Shown one piece after another: positions 17,491-29,660 of a stretch of 64,000 nt of DNA; within the stretch, counting starts at the first letter, position 1; the number at the start of each line of letters is the position of its first letter. The notes beneath the pieces are model-generated. The model saw only the letters and a list, made by a program, of their open reading frames with translations. It had not been told where the DNA came from and made no database searches. This DNA is from Deltaproteobacteria bacterium (GTDB taxonomy: Bacteria; Myxococcota_A; UBA9160; UBA4427). Position numbers and translations under genes: made by a program. Location of the stretch: the NCBI GenBank assembly GCA_029261835.1, contig JAJDAO010000043.1, forward strand, positions 24,908 through 88,907. The letters are read 5' to 3'.

Positions 17491-18474
17491 CTACTCCTTT
17501 CCGTTCGCCGAGCTCTTCGCCTTCACGTCTCGCCGACTTCGCAGAAAAGCCTCGAGTTCGCTGCTTCGCGGCAGGCCCTGCTGAGCTCCGAGCGCCATGC
17601 AGCTGAGTCCAGCCACCGCGTTTGCTGCTCGCAGCACCCGCTCGGTATCAAAGCCCCGGAGCAGTCCCCAGATGAAGCCCGCGTGAAACGCGTCCCCGGC
17701 CCCAGTCGTATCTCGAACCTCGATTTCGAAGGCTGGCGACAAGAAGGATCGCTCGCTCGATCTCGCCAGCGCCCCCTCGTCACCACAAGTCGCCACGGCC
17801 AGACGTGCCCCCCAGCGGAGCAGCGCCCGCAGGCCATCTGCGGCCGAGCCCGTTCCCCCCAACTCTTCGGCCAACTCCCGAGCCACAACAGGGAAATCCG
17901 TCACACGAAGAAGCCGCTCCGCACCCGGCCACAGGTGATCCGCATCCAGCACGACCGGAATCCCGACTGCGCGGGCCGCCCGAGCCGCCCACTCGGAGGC
18001 ATCTGGATCGCTGGCGTCGATATGGAGAACACGTGCCCGCTCGACCTCCTTCGCCTCGAGCTGCGCCGCGATGAGGCGCAGACGAGGGTCGCGGCGCGCC
18101 AGCACCGTCCGCTCACCGTCTCGCCGCCTGATCAGCACGACTGCGGTTCGCGTACCGGCCGCCGGCAGCACGCGAACTCCGGTTAGATCCACCCCGGCGC
18201 GTTCCAGCGGCTCGAGAACCCTCTCCCCGGCAGCGTCAGCCCCAACAGCACCGATATAGCTCGCCCGCAGTCCCAGCCTTGCGCAGCCGAGCAGGGCACT
18301 GGCCACCTGTCCGCCCGGTCTCGCGTCGTAGTGGGCCAGCTCGCACTTCTGTCCGGGCTCGGGCAACTCATCGAGCAGACAGATGTGGTCGAGAGAGTTC
18401 TCGCCCAGTCCCACCACATCGAAGTCCGACGCACCACCCACCGCGCGCCACAGAGGCGCATTGGACTGACGCAT
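17491..18474 (-). CDS. PfkB-family carbohydrate kinase
   Basis: Ribokinase-fold sugar kinase. The second PfkB signature DTTGAGDAFHAGF (near residue 265), with its catalytic aspartate, is intact, and the N-terminal GLGENSLDHI and PGQKCELAHYDARPGGQVASA motifs are present. 327 residues is normal. The exact sugar cannot be told. It is 35 bp downstream of the lytic transglycosylase and 3 bp upstream of the coiled-coil gene, forming a leftward operon. Confidence 0.9.
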   Translation of the reverse strand: MRQSNAPLWRAVGGASDFDVVGLGENSLDHICLLDELPEPGQKCELAHYDARPGGQVASALLGCARLGLRASYIGAVGADAAGERVLEPLERAGVDLTGVRVLPAAGTRTAVVLIRRRDGERTVLARRDPRLRLIAAQLEAKEVERARVLHIDASDPDASEWAARAARAVGIPVVLDADHLWPGAERLLRVTDFPVVARELAEELGGTGSAADGLRALLRWGARLAVATCGDEGALARSSERSFLSPAFEIEVRDTTGAGDAFHAGFIWGLLRGFDTERVLRAANAVAGLSCMALGAQQGLPRSSELEAFLRSRRDVKAKSSANGKE

Positions 18475-18509
18475 GCCTCCCCCGTGTGCCGGCGACCGGA
18501 GATTCTCGC

Positions 18510-20741
18510 TCAGTAGAGAACGCGATAGGCGTGAAGACTGCGCAGAACGCGCTTCACGTAGCTCCGCGTCTGATCATAGGGAATCGCTTCGACCCACTCG
18601 TCGTCGCGATCCGCCGAAGCGAGCTTCCACTCCTCCACGGCCGCTGGGCCCGCGTTGTAGCTCGCGATCGAGGCGGACAGTCGACCTTCGAATTGCCGTG
18701 CGAGTTCGCCGAGATAGTGCGAGCCGAGGCCGATATTGGTGCGGGGCTCGAAGAGATCGTCCGGCGCAAAGCTCGCCAGGCCCTTGCTCCGCGCCAGCCG
18801 CTCACCCGTGGCGGCCATGATCTGCAGCAGCCCACGCGCGCCAACCGGCGAGACGACCTTGGCCCGGTAGCCGCTCTCCTCTCGCATGATTGAATAGACG
18901 AGCTCCGGCTCTACACCATCGGACCCGCGCGTCACCTCATCGACCATCTGCGAATAGGCCGAGGGCCACGCGTACCACCACAGCTCTTCGAGCCCGGCAC
19001 GGGGCCCACGCGCAAGCGTCTCGCTATACGGATCGACCACGACACGCTGAGCACTGTAGTAGTCAGCCACCTCCGTGCAGAGCTGCGCCAGCTCGAGCCG
19101 TTCCGAGAGCCCGCGGGCCCGCCTGACGAGCCGACGCAGGTCCTCGCGCGCCTGCTCGACCAACCCCGCCTGCAGCAGAATGCGCGGCCGAGCGAGATCT
19201 CGCGGACCCAGTACGGCGCGCCCTTCGCCAACGACTCCGTTCAAAGGCGGCAGCTCATCGCTCGGCGCGGCGCGCTCGCGCGCGCGCCAGCCGTAGTAGG
19301 AGACCGGATACTCACGAGCCACGGCGGCAAACTCGCTGCCGGCCCGCTCGTCGCCCCGCCTCTCGAGCGCGCGCGCGCGCCAGTAGCGGGGTCGCAGCTG
19401 GCCGATGCCGTCGCCCTGCTTGCGAATAATCAAATGGTCGAAGTGCGCGGTCGCCTGCTCGTAGCGGCCCTCTCGATAGGCCGCCCAGCCCAAGCGCCAG
19501 CTCGCCGCATCCCCCATGCCGCCACTCATTCTGCTCTCGGCGACCGCGAGGTAGTGTTGGCGTGCCCGCTCGGTATAGCCTCGCCCGTCGAGCAAGAGCG
19601 CCGCCAGAAAGCGTCCGCGCGCGGACATCGTGCCCCTCTTCTTCTCGGCGATCCGCTCGAACTCGCGGATTGCTTGCGGGACATCGCCCGCGCGTGCCCG
19701 CGAACGCGCCAGCCAGATCGGCACGTCCTCCTGCTGCGGCAGCTTGCCGAATGCCTCTACCGCCTCCGGATAGCGCCGCTCGCGAAACAACGCATGAGCC
19801 CGCTGACGTTCGGCGCGTCGGCGCTCTGCGCGCGACAGACCGGACTCGAGCGCCCGATCGTACGCGTCGAGAGCCTCCTGGTTTCGACGACTGCGAAACA
19901 GACGATCACCCCGCCGACGCCAATCGATCCCGTCACGCTGTGAACGGCCGAGGAACTCCTCGAGCACCTCGAGCCGATGACTCGCGATGCGGGCCTCGTC
20001 GGTCGTGGGGTGCGCGTACCAGATCAGCTTGTAGGTGGTGGCGGCTTCCTCGTCGCGACCGGTGCGCTCCTCGGTCGTTGCGATGGAGAGCAGAATCGAA
20101 GCTCGGCGTTCTGCATCGCGCGTCTCGTTCAGCGCAGCCCGCCAGGCCGCGAACGCGCCCTCCTCTTCGTGGCGCTGGGCCAGCACCTCGCCGAACAAGG
20201 TATAGAGATCGGCTCGCACGCCGGATCTCGCGTCGCGCGAGAGGGCTCTCCTCAGCGTCGCCTCGGCGGCCTCCAATTCCCCGTCCTGTTGCAAGACGCG
20301 CGCCTGTAGCAGCGCCGCATGATCGTCGACGATCGGGTGGCGGCGGATGACCTCCTCGAAGAGCCAGACCGCATGGGCGCGATCGCCGTTGCGAAGCGCC
20401 TCGACAGCCGCCGCCAGCGTACGTCCGGGGTCGGCCAGGTAACCCTGACTGCGCGCGCGCAGCACTCGATCGGCCGCCGGGCCAAGCAATTCGGACACGA
20501 GCGGCCCCGCGCTCTCCGACTCGCCGACCTCGTCCGCCTTTGCCATTCGCGGCTGTTGGTCAGCAGCGGTCGCTGCGCCCGCCAGAGAGAACAGAATGAG
20601 GAGCAGCCAACCGACCGCGGCGACGCACCGCCGTGAGTGGCCGCCATCGAGTCTGGCCCACACCTCCCCCATACGCAGCCATTGTGCGCGATCCAGCTCG
20701 TTCGGGGTAGCGTCGATCCGCATCGTGCCGACCCGATTCAC
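18510..20741 (-). CDS. Slt70-like soluble lytic transglycosylase
   Basis: Periplasmic enzyme that cleaves peptidoglycan glycan strands with formation of 1,6-anhydro ends. A signal-like hydrophobic stretch (VGWLLLILFSLAGAATAA) is followed by a long alpha-superhelical TPR-like region and a C-terminal SLT domain with IMREESGYRAKVVSPVGARG, whose first ES glutamate is catalytic (near residue 620), and LLQIMAATGERLA and NIGLGSHYL further on. The true start may be internal (for example ATG at 20672), closer to the signal peptide. It is the first gene of the slt-pfkB-coiled-coil operon. Confidence 0.9.
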   Translation of the reverse strand: MNRVGTMRIDATPNELDRAQWLRMGEVWARLDGGHSRRCVAAVGWLLLILFSLAGAATAADQQPRMAKADEVGESESAGPLVSELLGPAADRVLRARSQGYLADPGRTLAAAVEALRNGDRAHAVWLFEEVIRRHPIVDDHAALLQARVLQQDGELEAAEATLRRALSRDARSGVRADLYTLFGEVLAQRHEEEGAFAAWRAALNETRDAERRASILLSIATTEERTGRDEEAATTYKLIWYAHPTTDEARIASHRLEVLEEFLGRSQRDGIDWRRRGDRLFRSRRNQEALDAYDRALESGLSRAERRRAERQRAHALFRERRYPEAVEAFGKLPQQEDVPIWLARSRARAGDVPQAIREFERIAEKKRGTMSARGRFLAALLLDGRGYTERARQHYLAVAESRMSGGMGDAASWRLGWAAYREGRYEQATAHFDHLIIRKQGDGIGQLRPRYWRARALERRGDERAGSEFAAVAREYPVSYYGWRARERAAPSDELPPLNGVVGEGRAVLGPRDLARPRILLQAGLVEQAREDLRRLVRRARGLSERLELAQLCTEVADYYSAQRVVVDPYSETLARGPRAGLEELWWYAWPSAYSQMVDEVTRGSDGVEPELVYSIMREESGYRAKVVSPVGARGLLQIMAATGERLARSKGLASFAPDDLFEPRTNIGLGSHYLGELARQFEGRLSASIASYNAGPAAVEEWKLASADRDDEWVEAIPYDQTRSYVKRVLRSLHAYRVLY

Positions 20742-20900
20742 GCGAGACCGGGTGCGTTGGCGCAGTGCATCGACTGCCCCGCCGCTCCATCAGGCCGGTG
20801 GACGATCTGCGCCATCTCGGGTCGCTCTCCCGACTCGGAACCCGATGGTTCCGCCCATCTCGTTGTAGTGCCACGATCCCTCGGTTAGGGTTCGAGCGCC

Positions 20901-22222
20901 GTGTCCAGCCAGTCCGTCATCGCCAAACTCCGACGACACTTGAGTCCGTTTCTTGCCGCCTGCCTGCTGCTCGGATGCACGTCCGAGCCGCAGAACAGCC
21001 CCAGCACGATCGCGAGCGCAGAGCCGTCTCCTGTCAGCCCAGAGAGCGACAGCGACTTCGAAGCGCCCGTCGAGGCGCGGCGCCCCCGTGGGATTTGGGT
21101 CTTGGCCGAGGGGTCCCAGCGCGTGCTCGAGGACAGCGCCCGGATACCGCAGCTCGTCGACGACGCCCGGCAGCTCGGCGTAACCGACCTATTCGTCCAA
21201 GTCTATCGCGGTGGGCGTGCCTGGTATGACGCGACCCTGGCGGACCCGGCGCCCTATCGTGAGCTGCTCGCCCGGACGGGGAGCGACACGCTCTCGGAGC
21301 TGATCGGGCTGGCCCATGCGGCCGACCTGCGCGTGCATGCGTGGGTGAATGTGCTCTCACTCAGCCAGAACCGCGAGGCGTCGTTGCTCGGCGAGCTGGG
21401 AACGGATGCGGTGCTCGTCGATCGCAACGGCCGCTCCCTGCTGGACTACCCCGGGCTCAACGTGCCGCCGCCAGCCGGCGACTGGTACCGGATGGGGACT
21501 CGTGGCATCTATCTCGACCCGGCGGCACCCGGCGTCGCAGAACGGCTGGTGGCCATCTTTCGCCAGCTCGTGACACGCTATCCGGGGCTCGATGGCTTGC
21601 ACCTCGACTATATCCGGCACCCGGGCGCCCTGCCCTTCGTGCCCGGCTCGCGCTTCGGTGTCGGACTTGATTTCGGATATGGTGAGCCGAGCCGCCTGCG
21701 CTTTCAGAGGGAGACCGGCCTGACGGGTCCCTATCGGGACCCGCTGCAGCCCAACGGTCGCCAGCTCGTTCACGCCGACGCCTGGGATGGCTGGCGACGT
21801 GACAAAGTAACGGAGCTCGTCGCTGGGATCCGCGCAGCCGTGCTCGAGGCTCGACCCGGTCTAGTGCTCTCGGCTGCCGTCAACAGCTATACCGATCGCG
21901 CCTACTTGAGCCTCGCGCAGGATTGGAGGCGCTGGCTCGAGCAGGGGCTGATCGATCTCGCCATCCCGATGGCATACACGCGTGACGACAGGCTGCTGCG
22001 ATACCAGCTCGAGAGCTTCGCGCGGGCGTCGCAGGCAGAGCAAATCTGGCCGGGCCTCGGCGTGTGGCTCTTCGCCCGCCAGCCGGAACGGGCACTGCAC
22101 CAGATCGAACTCGCCCGGCAGGCGGGTGCCCAGGCGGAAGTACTCTTCTCCTACGACTCCATCGTCGAAGCCCCCGGCCTTCGGGCGGCTCTCACCCGTG
22201 GCAGCGCGCCGCCACCGGCCCC

Positions 22223-22226
<4 letters not shown>
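20901..22226 (+). CDS. DigH-like glycosyl hydrolase lipoprotein (GHL10/DUF187 family)
   Basis: Lipoprotein of the glycosyl-hydrolase-like 10 family, which in E. coli includes DigH, a hydrolase of denuded glycans in the cell wall. The signal peptide ends in the lipobox LLLGC (cysteine 25), then a Ser/Pro-rich linker and a TIM-barrel-like domain with GIWV, FVQVYRGGRAWY, VHAWVNVLSLS, GLHLDYIRHPG and LAIPMAYTRDD. It starts at GTG 20901, opposite and divergent from the transglycosylase, a partner in cell-wall turnover. Its stop overlaps the queA start. Confidence 0.87.
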
Positions 22227-24507
<2,281 letters not shown>

Positions 24508-24587
24508 GGAGAAAGACCCGTTTTCAGGAATCTCTGGCCATCCGAGATATCCCGGAGTGATGCTCAAGGGTAGCCCGGAGCGGGCCG

Positions 24588-26318
24588 ATGCGACTCTCGA
24601 TGCAGCAGCACGAGCCGAGCCGGGGGTCGAATGCCCGACGTCTGTCGCTGGAAGCCGCCGCGGGCTCCTTCGTAGGCGCGTCGATTGCCGGTGCAGCCGC
24701 CCTTCTACTGCACGCGCAGACGGCGAGCTGGCCGCTGGCCTTGGCCGGTGTCGTGGCGACATCGATCTGCCTGGCGTACTGGACCCACCGCAGGACGCGT
24801 CGTGACTTCGCGCTCATCGATGCCATCCACGAAACGGTGGACAGCCTGAGTGATGGCTCCCGCATCGCCCGGCTCGACGAGCGGCGACTCGACTCCTCCT
24901 TCGCATCAGCGGCTCGCTGCTTCAACCGCATCTTCGACGTAATGAGCGAGGTCGCGAATCGCGTGCTTGCGATCGTGCACGGCGTCCGCTCGCTACCCGA
25001 CCGCATCTCCGAGGTCCTGAGTCAGATCGAAGCCAGTGCGAGCGGGCAAGAGGAAGCGGTCGAAGAGACCGCCTCCCTGCTCGCCAACATCAATAAGTCG
25101 ATGCTCGATATCGGAGAGCGTATCGAGCGCTTGCAGCAGGCCGCAGACGAATCGGCCTCCTCGATCCTCCAGATGGGTGACTCGGTCGACGAGGTCGCAC
25201 GCAATGCCGCCACGCTGCACGAGAGCGTCGAGGCGAGTGCATCGTCCGTGCACGAGATCGGGGCCAGCATCCGCCAAGTCGCCGAGAGCGCAGAACATGT
25301 GGAACGGATTGCAGGGGAGACCGCCTCCTCGATGCTGGAGATGGATCGCGTCGTTCAGGATGTAAGCGGCCATACGCGAGAGGCTTCGGAGCTCACACGC
25401 AAGGTGAGTGAGGGCGCCGAGCGCGGCAGCGAAGCGGTGACTGAAACCATCACCGACATTCAACGCATTCACGACCGAACGATCGAAGCGCGGGACAGCC
25501 TCGGCAAGCTGGTGAGCCGAGTCTCCGCGATCGGCGGCATCCTCACCGTCATCGGCGAGATCAACGACGAAACCAATCTACTCTCACTCAATGCCGCCAT
25601 CATCGCCGCGCAGGCGGGCGAGCAGGGCAAGGCGTTCCTGGTGGTGGCGAACCACGTGAAGACGCTCGCCAGGCGCACCGCAGCCAGCACCGAGGACATC
25701 GAAGGGCTGATTCGCGATATCCAAAGCGAGTCGGACGCCGCCGTCTCGACCATGGGTGCGGGCTTCGAGGCGATCGAGACCGGCGTCGCGCGCTCGCAGG
25801 CGGCCGGCGAGGCCCTGGGTGAGATCCTCACATCCTCGCGCGCCGCGTTCGACCGCGTAGAGGGCATCGCACGGGCGACGGATGAGCAGTCTCGCAGCTC
25901 GAAGCTCGTTGCCGGGGCGGCCCAGGAAACATCGAATCAGGTGCGCCAGATTTCATCCGCCATGGCGGAGCAGTCGAAGGTGAGCGAGCAGCTACTCCAG
26001 AACTCCGAGGCGGCACTCGACCTGTGCCGCCACGTGTACCGCTCCACCGACGAGCAGCGGCAGACCGGCCGGTACATCGCCGAGAGCATCTCGTCCATCA
26101 CAGACATGATCCGTCTGATCCGAGATAATTCCGCCAGTCACGCCAAGGCGAGTGACTCGGTATCCCAGGCGGTGACGCGCCTGCTCGACAACGCACGCCA
26201 ATCCGGCAACAGAGTCTCCGACGTCAACGCCATGTTGCGGGAGCTGAGTGACAGTGCGCAGAGCATCGTGGCCGAGCTCGCCCGCTTCGAGGGAAGCGGC
26301 ATCGGCTTCGCCGACTGA
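24588..26318 (+). CDS. Methyl-accepting chemotaxis-like transducer without a periplasmic sensor
   Basis: 576 residues. Two N-terminal membrane helices (AAAGSFVGASIAGAAALLL and WPLALAGVVATSICLAYW, about residues 25-62) are separated by only a few residues, so there is no periplasmic ligand domain. The rest is a long coiled coil with the conserved MCP hairpin tip, here GEINDETNLLSLNAAIIAAQ followed by AGEQGKAFLVVANHVKTLA. It should signal to CheW/CheA, but no che genes are nearby. The tip reads INDETNLL rather than the commoner IAxQTNLL. The input is probably intracellular or membrane state. Confidence 0.87.
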   Translation: MRLSMQQHEPSRGSNARRLSLEAAAGSFVGASIAGAAALLLHAQTASWPLALAGVVATSICLAYWTHRRTRRDFALIDAIHETVDSLSDGSRIARLDERRLDSSFASAARCFNRIFDVMSEVANRVLAIVHGVRSLPDRISEVLSQIEASASGQEEAVEETASLLANINKSMLDIGERIERLQQAADESASSILQMGDSVDEVARNAATLHESVEASASSVHEIGASIRQVAESAEHVERIAGETASSMLEMDRVVQDVSGHTREASELTRKVSEGAERGSEAVTETITDIQRIHDRTIEARDSLGKLVSRVSAIGGILTVIGEINDETNLLSLNAAIIAAQAGEQGKAFLVVANHVKTLARRTAASTEDIEGLIRDIQSESDAAVSTMGAGFEAIETGVARSQAAGEALGEILTSSRAAFDRVEGIARATDEQSRSSKLVAGAAQETSNQVRQISSAMAEQSKVSEQLLQNSEAALDLCRHVYRSTDEQRQTGRYIAESISSITDMIRLIRDNSASHAKASDSVSQAVTRLLDNARQSGNRVSDVNAMLRELSDSAQSIVAELARFEGSGIGFAD

Positions 26319-26321
26319 GAT

Positions 26322-27275
26322 TCAGCTCTCGAGGCTCTCGAGCGCCACGCAGACGCCGGCGCGATAGGGCAGCTCATCGCCCAGGCCGGCCGGCAGGATA
26401 CGCATGTAGGGCGCCTGGTGCGGCCAGGTGTGCTGCGCGACCAGCGCGCGCAACGGCTCGAAGCAGAGCTCATCGCCCGCCGCGACCGCAATCGTGCCCA
26501 GCACCACCGCCTCGGGCGCCAGGCTGAAGCAGATCTGCACGATGGCCCGGGCGAGATAAGCGTTGAAGCGCGCCATCTCCGAGAGGGCATGCGGATCCCC
26601 CTCGCGAGCGGCCATCACGACGTGCTCGGGCCGAAGCGCTTCACGGGAGCCCGCCAGCGCCAATGCGCGGCACGCCCGCGGCGCGCTCGAACGCAGTCTG
26701 CGCGCCCAGCTCGCGCCGCCGACGTACGCCTCGAGGCAACCCCTCAGTCCACACGAGCAGGGGTCGCCCTGCCACTCGAGCGGGACATGGCCAAGCTCGC
26801 CCGCTGTGCCATCACGTCCGCGATAGAGAGCGCCTCCCAGGATCAGCCCCGCCCCGACGCCGGTCGACATCGTGAGGTACACGATGTCCGACCAGCCCTG
26901 CCCTGCGCCGAAGCGCCACTCGGCCAGGGCCGACGCGTTGGCGTCGTTCTCGAGCCGGACCGGACAGCCGAGCTCGTCTGCCAACCACTCGCCGAGCGGC
27001 ACTTCCCGCCAGCCCTCCAGGTTCGGTGGATGCATGAGGACGCCACGGCGAGAATCCAACGGGCCGGGCACGGATGCGCCAGCGGCGAGCAGCGCCGAGG
27101 TGCCGATCCCGGCTTCAGAGAGCAGGCGCCGCACCTCTTCCAGCATGCGCGCCACATCTTCGCGAGGCCGCCCGCTCGGAGCCGTCGACTGCCGAGAGCG
27201 AGCCACCAACCGGCCCTGGCGGTCCGCCAGGGCGAAGGCGGTCTTGGTGCCACCAATGTCGATCCCCAGGAGCAA
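26322..27275 (-). CDS. ROK-family sugar kinase
   Basis: Glucokinase/N-acetylhexosamine-kinase-like ROK protein without a DNA-binding domain. The phosphate loop LLGIDIGGTKTAFAL is at the N-terminus. The ROK zinc motif is GHVPLEWQGDPCSCGLRGCL (three cysteines). The start is TTG 27275, set by GAGGTTTTC just upstream; no ATG fits. 317 residues is usual. Its stop faces the chemoreceptor gene. The exact substrate is open. Confidence 0.9.
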   Translation of the reverse strand: MLLGIDIGGTKTAFALADRQGRLVARSRQSTAPSGRPREDVARMLEEVRRLLSEAGIGTSALLAAGASVPGPLDSRRGVLMHPPNLEGWREVPLGEWLADELGCPVRLENDANASALAEWRFGAGQGWSDIVYLTMSTGVGAGLILGGALYRGRDGTAGELGHVPLEWQGDPCSCGLRGCLEAYVGGASWARRLRSSAPRACRALALAGSREALRPEHVVMAAREGDPHALSEMARFNAYLARAIVQICFSLAPEAVVLGTIAVAAGDELCFEPLRALVAQHTWPHQAPYMRILPAGLGDELPYRAGVCVALESLES

Positions 27276-27472
27276 GAAAACCTCGCGATCTAAAGGGCTT
27301 GCAGCAGATCTTGCAGGTCGCTGAGGGTACTGCTTTGGAGTGCGGCGACCAAGATCTCACGTCAGGGCTCAGGCCCAGGCCAAAGCGACCGATAGAAAAG
27401 CCGTGCAGTCACGACCGCATGCGGCGCTTTCTGCCGGCGTTACGCGCCGGCCCTGAGTGGAGACGAGACAGA

Positions 27473-27919
27473 ATGCGACAGACACTCCTCCTCGCGATTC
27501 CCCTGAGCCTGCTTCTTGCGGCCGGCAACCTCGGCTGCGCCTTTGGCGAGCTGCGACCAAAGGATCCCTTCGATCGCCAGTACAGCCTGCAGGCCAGCCA
27601 CAAGAGCTACACGGATCTTGTGCGCTGGTCGAAGTTCCAGCAGGCGGCAACCTTCGTCGACGGCGAGAGCCGCGATGCCTTCTTGTCCGCCATGCCCGAC
27701 TTCGCTGAGGTGCGCTTCACCGACTGGCGAGCGGACGCCTGGCAGCTCGACGAAGACCTGCGCGAGACCACCATCGAAGTCACGTACAAGGGCTACTCGT
27801 TGACCTCCCCGATCGAAGTCGACGTGCACGAGAGTCAGCACTGGACTCGATCGGGCCGGGCGAATAGCTGGAGTGTTCGTTCGAGCTTCAGCGGCCTGGA
27901 TCGTCTGGCGGGCAACTGA
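27473..27919 (+). CDS. Probable small lipoprotein of unknown function
   Basis: About 148 residues. A signal peptide (TLLLAIPLSLLLAAGNLGC) ends in a likely lipobox cysteine, although Asn at -3 is unusual. The mature domain (YSLQASHKSYTDLVRWSKFQ, FADVRF-like strands, TTIEVTYKGYSL) looks like a small beta-rich domain; no family is named. The open frame extends upstream, but only this ATG gives a clean signal peptide. It is 36 bp before the receiver-PilZ gene on the same strand. Confidence 0.75.
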   Translation: MRQTLLLAIPLSLLLAAGNLGCAFGELRPKDPFDRQYSLQASHKSYTDLVRWSKFQQAATFVDGESRDAFLSAMPDFAEVRFTDWRADAWQLDEDLRETTIEVTYKGYSLTSPIEVDVHESQHWTRSGRANSWSVRSSFSGLDRLAGN

Positions 27920-27955
27920 GCCGTCACGACGGATAGCGGGCGAGGACACGCGAGA

Positions 27956-28699
27956 ATGAGCGACTACCGAACCATCCTGATGGTGGACGACGTCCCGCTA
28001 TTCCGAGACCTCGTCGCCCTCTTTCTGGCGAGAACGGCTCGCGTGATCACGGCCTCCGATGCCGTCGAGGCACTCGAGATCGCCCGCTCCGAGCCCCTTG
28101 CCCTGCTGATCAGCGATCTTCACATGCCCGGCCGTATGGACGGCGCCGACCTCTGCGCCGAAATCAAGCGCGACACCCGGCTCGCTCACCTGCCCGTGCT
28201 GATGCTGCTGCGGCCCGACTGCGACGAGGACGGCGAGCGAGCCGTGCGGGCGGGGGCGGACGACATGCTGCGCAAGCCGATTGCCCGGCAGGCTCTGGTC
28301 GAGGCAGTCAATCACTTCCTGGAGAGCGGGCTCTCGCGAGGCCTGCCGCGGGTCGACATCACGACACCCGTGCAGCTCCGCAGCAGCCTCTTCCACGCGT
28401 GGGGCGCTACGCGCAACATCTCCCGAGGCGGCATCTTCGTCGAGGCCGACTGCGATCTGACTCCGAAGAGCGAAGTTGCGCTGGATCTGACACTGCCGGA
28501 TTCGATTCGGCCGATCTCGCCCATCGCCGAGGTGGTGTGGAGCCGCGAAACCTCTGAACAGCATCTAGCCGGAATAGGGATGCGATTCCTCACCGTCGAC
28601 TCGGACGCGATGCGCACAATCGACGACTTCATCAGCCAACGCCTGCCGCTGCGCGCGCCCAAGCCGACTCTTCCCGAACTGAGCGCGGGAATGCGCTAG
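27956..28699 (+). CDS. Response regulator with receiver and PilZ domains
   Basis: 247 residues. The receiver domain (about 1-125) has the acidic pocket D11/D12, phospho-acceptor D54 (LISDLHMPG) and K107 (LRKPIA); the usual Thr/Ser after the fourth strand is missing (LMLLRPD). The PilZ domain (about 132-230) has VDITTPVQLR and TRNISRGGIFVEA; the usual RxxxR and D/NxSxxG c-di-GMP motifs are only partly kept. Such proteins occur in Myxococcota and link a phosphorelay and perhaps c-di-GMP to motility or exopolysaccharide. No histidine kinase is nearby. Confidence 0.88.
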   Translation: MSDYRTILMVDDVPLFRDLVALFLARTARVITASDAVEALEIARSEPLALLISDLHMPGRMDGADLCAEIKRDTRLAHLPVLMLLRPDCDEDGERAVRAGADDMLRKPIARQALVEAVNHFLESGLSRGLPRVDITTPVQLRSSLFHAWGATRNISRGGIFVEADCDLTPKSEVALDLTLPDSIRPISPIAEVVWSRETSEQHLAGIGMRFLTVDSDAMRTIDDFISQRLPLRAPKPTLPELSAGMR

Positions 28700-28730
28700 C
28701 AGCGCGTCCCGCCGCGGACTGCCGTCTGCA

Positions 28731-28790
28731 CGCAATCGAGCCCGGCCCTCCGCGTCGCCCGCGACACGGAGAGCATCGGACTCGATTGCG
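28731..28790. terminator. Long nested inverted repeat between convergent genes
   Basis: CGCAATCGAG at 28731-28740 pairs perfectly with CTCGATTGCG at 28781-28790. Inside it, 28748-28758 and 28761-28771 pair over 10 of 11 bases. The hairpin lies between two genes that face each other (stops at 28699 and 28823), so a bidirectional terminator is the simplest reading, although no T-tract follows. Confidence 0.5.
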
Positions 28791-28822
28791 ACGACCCACC
28801 CGGACCAGCCGGGAGGGAACTC

Positions 28823-29398
28823 TCAGTCGTCGGTGGCCGGAACCCAGCCGCCCTGCCAATTGCGCTGGCTCGACTCGTTCTCGCGAACCATGATGACCCG
28901 ATCGCCCTGCTTGACCACGGTGCGATGCCGAGTCGCCATACTGTCGTCGTCCTGCGTTCGCTCGTGCCGGATCACCACCGGCTCACCCGAGCCATCCTGC
29001 TCGAGCGGCATGACGACCGCCGAATCACCTCGGCGCGTGCCACCGACGATCAGCGAAGTGGCGCGAACCCCGGTTCCCGGAAGAACGATCACCGGCCGCT
29101 GGCCGTCTTCTTGTAGATCGCTCAAGCGTCCGTCGAGCCGCTCCGCGTACGAGCCTTTCGCCGTCTTGCCGCCCGGCGTGTAGCGCTCGTAGCCTTCGAG
29201 CTGCCGGGTGGTCTTCTTCTCCACCTCAGCCCGGTAGCGGGAAGGGACATGCTTCATGTCATCCGCGAACGACAGGGTGCCGTCCTCGGTTCGCCACGAG
29301 TAGACCGTGCCCGCGATCACCGGGGTGGCGAGCCCCAGACAAAGCGCCGCCGACATGGCGGCCCGCGCGGCACGACTTCGATTCTTGAACCACAGCAT
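28823..29398 (-). CDS. Exported DUF4124-domain protein
   Basis: 191 residues with a signal peptide (AAMSAALCLGLATPVIAG) and then a DUF4124-type domain (TVYSWRTEDGTLSFADDMKHV), a small domain of unknown role in envelope proteins. The rest is polar. ATG 29398 (MLWFKNRS) is preferred to an upstream start because AGGAGG lies 7 bases before it. It reads away from the tRNA gene. Confidence 0.83.
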   Translation of the reverse strand: MLWFKNRSRAARAAMSAALCLGLATPVIAGTVYSWRTEDGTLSFADDMKHVPSRYRAEVEKKTTRQLEGYERYTPGGKTAKGSYAERLDGRLSDLQEDGQRPVIVLPGTGVRATSLIVGGTRRGDSAVVMPLEQDGSGEPVVIRHERTQDDDSMATRHRTVVKQGDRVIMVRENESSQRNWQGGWVPATDD

Positions 29399-29494
29399 GG
29401 GAGATGCCTCCTGTCCCAATAGGTGGTGCGGAAGTCACGAAAAGCTCAATCTTCCGGGTAGTTGCACATGCAGATCGCATGGATAACCTGAGAG

Positions 29495-29523
29495 TTGACA
29501 GCCATTCTCGCGATCTGTATTTA
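29495..29523 (+). promoter_or_regulatory. Sigma-70-type promoter of the tRNA-fMet gene
   Basis: A perfect -35 TTGACA (29495-29500), a 17-bp spacer and a -10 TATTTA (29518-29523), placing the transcription start a few bases before the tRNA at 29538. It is one of the clearest consensus promoters in the window. Confidence 0.75.
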
Positions 29524-29537
29524 ATGGGCCGCCTTGA

Positions 29538-29622
<85 letters not shown>

Positions 29623-29633
<11 letters not shown>

Positions 29634-29660
29634 CACTGAGATTCCGGGGGTTTTTCTTTT
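29623..29660 (+). terminator. Rho-independent terminator after tRNA-fMet
   Basis: Stem CCCTCGGAA (29623-29631) pairs with TTCCGGGGG (29642-29650) with one G-T wobble, followed by TTTTTCTTTT. A related copy follows att copy 3 near 54568-54605, so the terminator arm was duplicated with the attachment site. Confidence 0.88.
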
